This document shows positions 63,414 through 64,000 of a stretch of 64,000 nucleotides of DNA, one piece after another. The notes beneath the pieces were generated by a model. The model did no database searches. It had not been told where the DNA came from and saw only the letters and a list, made by a program, of their open reading frames with translations. Both the position numbers and the translations under genes were made by a program. The DNA is from UBA5342 sp965662645 (GTDB lineage Bacteria; Bacteroidota; Bacteroidia; Bacteroidales; UBA5342), in the NCBI GenBank assembly GCA_965662645.1, contig CBFIII010000001.1, positions 1 through 64,000 of the forward strand, in the 5' to 3' direction. Position 1 is the first letter of the stretch; every line of letters starts with the position of its first letter.

Positions 63414-64000
63414 ATGAATAAACAAAATCTACTCTATAAAATGCTTTTTATCATAATCGGATTTTTGCTTTGCACTAATCTAATGGCGCAAACTGTTAAT
63501 GTAGGCTCAGCAAGTTACACCAAAACTTACCCGGGAGTAGATGAAGCCGGGCGCAATTCTTATCCCTCAGGAACACCTTATATTATTGGTAATGCCGCAG
63601 GCAAGCCTGTACCAACAAATGATTGGTGGTCAGCAAAGCTAAACAGTGACCATGCCTCCAATCTATTTTCATATCCCACCACACTCAAAACGGTAAATGC
63701 CGGTCTTGTAATGACCTACATCCCTTGGGGTGTAATAGACGATTACGAACCTATTACCATTGGTGTAAGCTCCCTTAATGCTTCACGTGCCAACGTCTCA
63801 GATTACTCCGACTGGACGGTCACAATGGACTGGACTAGTGGAACAAATAATTTTACGGCAACAGCAGGTATTGCTATGCCTTTTGTGTATTTTACAAAAA
63901 ATGCAGCTGATGTAGCTCAAGTAAAAATTAAGAGTGGTACCATCACTGTAAATGGCGAAGTCATTATCATAGAAAATGCTCACAACGGTGGCAACTTTGC
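63414..64000 (+). CDS. GH81 endo-beta-1,3-glucanase, 5' part (runs off the window)
   Basis: An open frame from ATG 63414 continues to the window end without a stop (195 codons). It has a signal peptide (LFIIIGFLLCTNLMAQ) and then YPSGTPYIIGNAAGKPVPTN, DWWSAKL, NLFSYPTTLK and GLVMTYIPWG. This is the N-terminal beta-sandwich pattern of GH81, in which P-T-N-x-W-W is conserved. The catalytic half lies beyond the window, so activity cannot be checked. GH81 enzymes are endo-acting on beta-1,3-glucans such as laminarin, matching the rest of the locus. The preceding terminator suggests a separate promoter or attenuation. Confidence 0.75.
   Translation, partial: MNKQNLLYKMLFIIIGFLLCTNLMAQTVNVGSASYTKTYPGVDEAGRNSYPSGTPYIIGNAAGKPVPTNDWWSAKLNSDHASNLFSYPTTLKTVNAGLVMTYIPWGVIDDYEPITIGVSSLNASRANVSDYSDWTVTMDWTSGTNNFTATAGIAMPFVYFTKNAADVAQVKIKSGTITVNGEVIIIENAHNGGNF

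Noticed and set aside
1..64000. tRNA, rRNA, phage, integrase or complete insertion sequence
   Set aside because: I scanned for typical signatures and saw only transposase 3' stubs and short repeats; absence is by eye and not proven.

Overview
The window looks like a chromosomal segment of a Bacteroidota bacterium, probably a marine or sediment anaerobe or facultative anaerobe near Marinilabiliales/Bacteroidales. The evidence is low GC, TAnnTTTG-type -7 promoter boxes, a SusC/SusD pair, many lipoproteins with acidic residues after the lipid Cys, a TamL-like outer-membrane lipoprotein, a type IX secretion sorting domain, GMP reductase and an oxygen-sensitive type of ketoacid:ferredoxin oxidoreductase subunit. 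The genus cannot be fixed from the sequence alone.

Layout. (1) 1-9400 is an accessory, repeat-rich zone: a YefM/YoeB toxin-antitoxin pair with a visible operator, orphan lipoproteins, an MBL-fold protein, a lipoate ligase, a small cluster with an S41 peptidase and a truncated TolC-like gene. Between the genes lie a dispersed palindromic repeat (R1, four copies) and two 3' stubs of REP-associated tyrosine transposases. (2) 9400-38500 is mostly housekeeping: a THUMP-like methyltransferase, guaC, a polyprenol-phosphate mannosyltransferase, a TPR/PD40/SPOR envelope protein, dut, glycerate kinase, two paralogous sensor kinases, tamL, pyrE, iorA, a flippase, aroB, a GH3-like adenylase, hisH-hisA-hisF, recA, a ComM-type ATPase and a small membrane-bound HTH protein. 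A second ~100-bp palindromic repeat (R2, six copies) lies between these genes, often touching stop codons. Between the two kinases (21101-21715) is a mosaic of decayed gene fragments. It reads as the scar of an old tandem duplication running from the PD40 gene to tamL. (3) 38600-64000 is a beta-1,3-glucan (laminarin-like) utilisation locus.

How the glucan locus appears to work (inference from families). A surface SusC/SusD pair, a PKD lipoprotein and a surface GH16 lipoprotein capture and cut the polymer. A partial GH81 endo-beta-1,3-glucanase and a T9SS-exported protein with three repeated carbohydrate-binding-like modules follow. On the minus strand, lipoprotein GH30, GH17 and another clan GH-A enzyme trim oligosaccharides. 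A GPH-type symporter would carry short oligosaccharides across the inner membrane. Two GH17 proteins without export signals and a 1147-residue GH149-type beta-1,3-oligoglucan phosphorylase would finish degradation in the cytoplasm, giving glucose 1-phosphate. A membrane-spanning propeller/Y_Y_Y/HTH regulator lies between the two arms. Two tandem 11-bp repeats upstream of the phosphorylase gene are a candidate operator.

No tRNA, rRNA, CRISPR array or intact insertion sequence was recognised.
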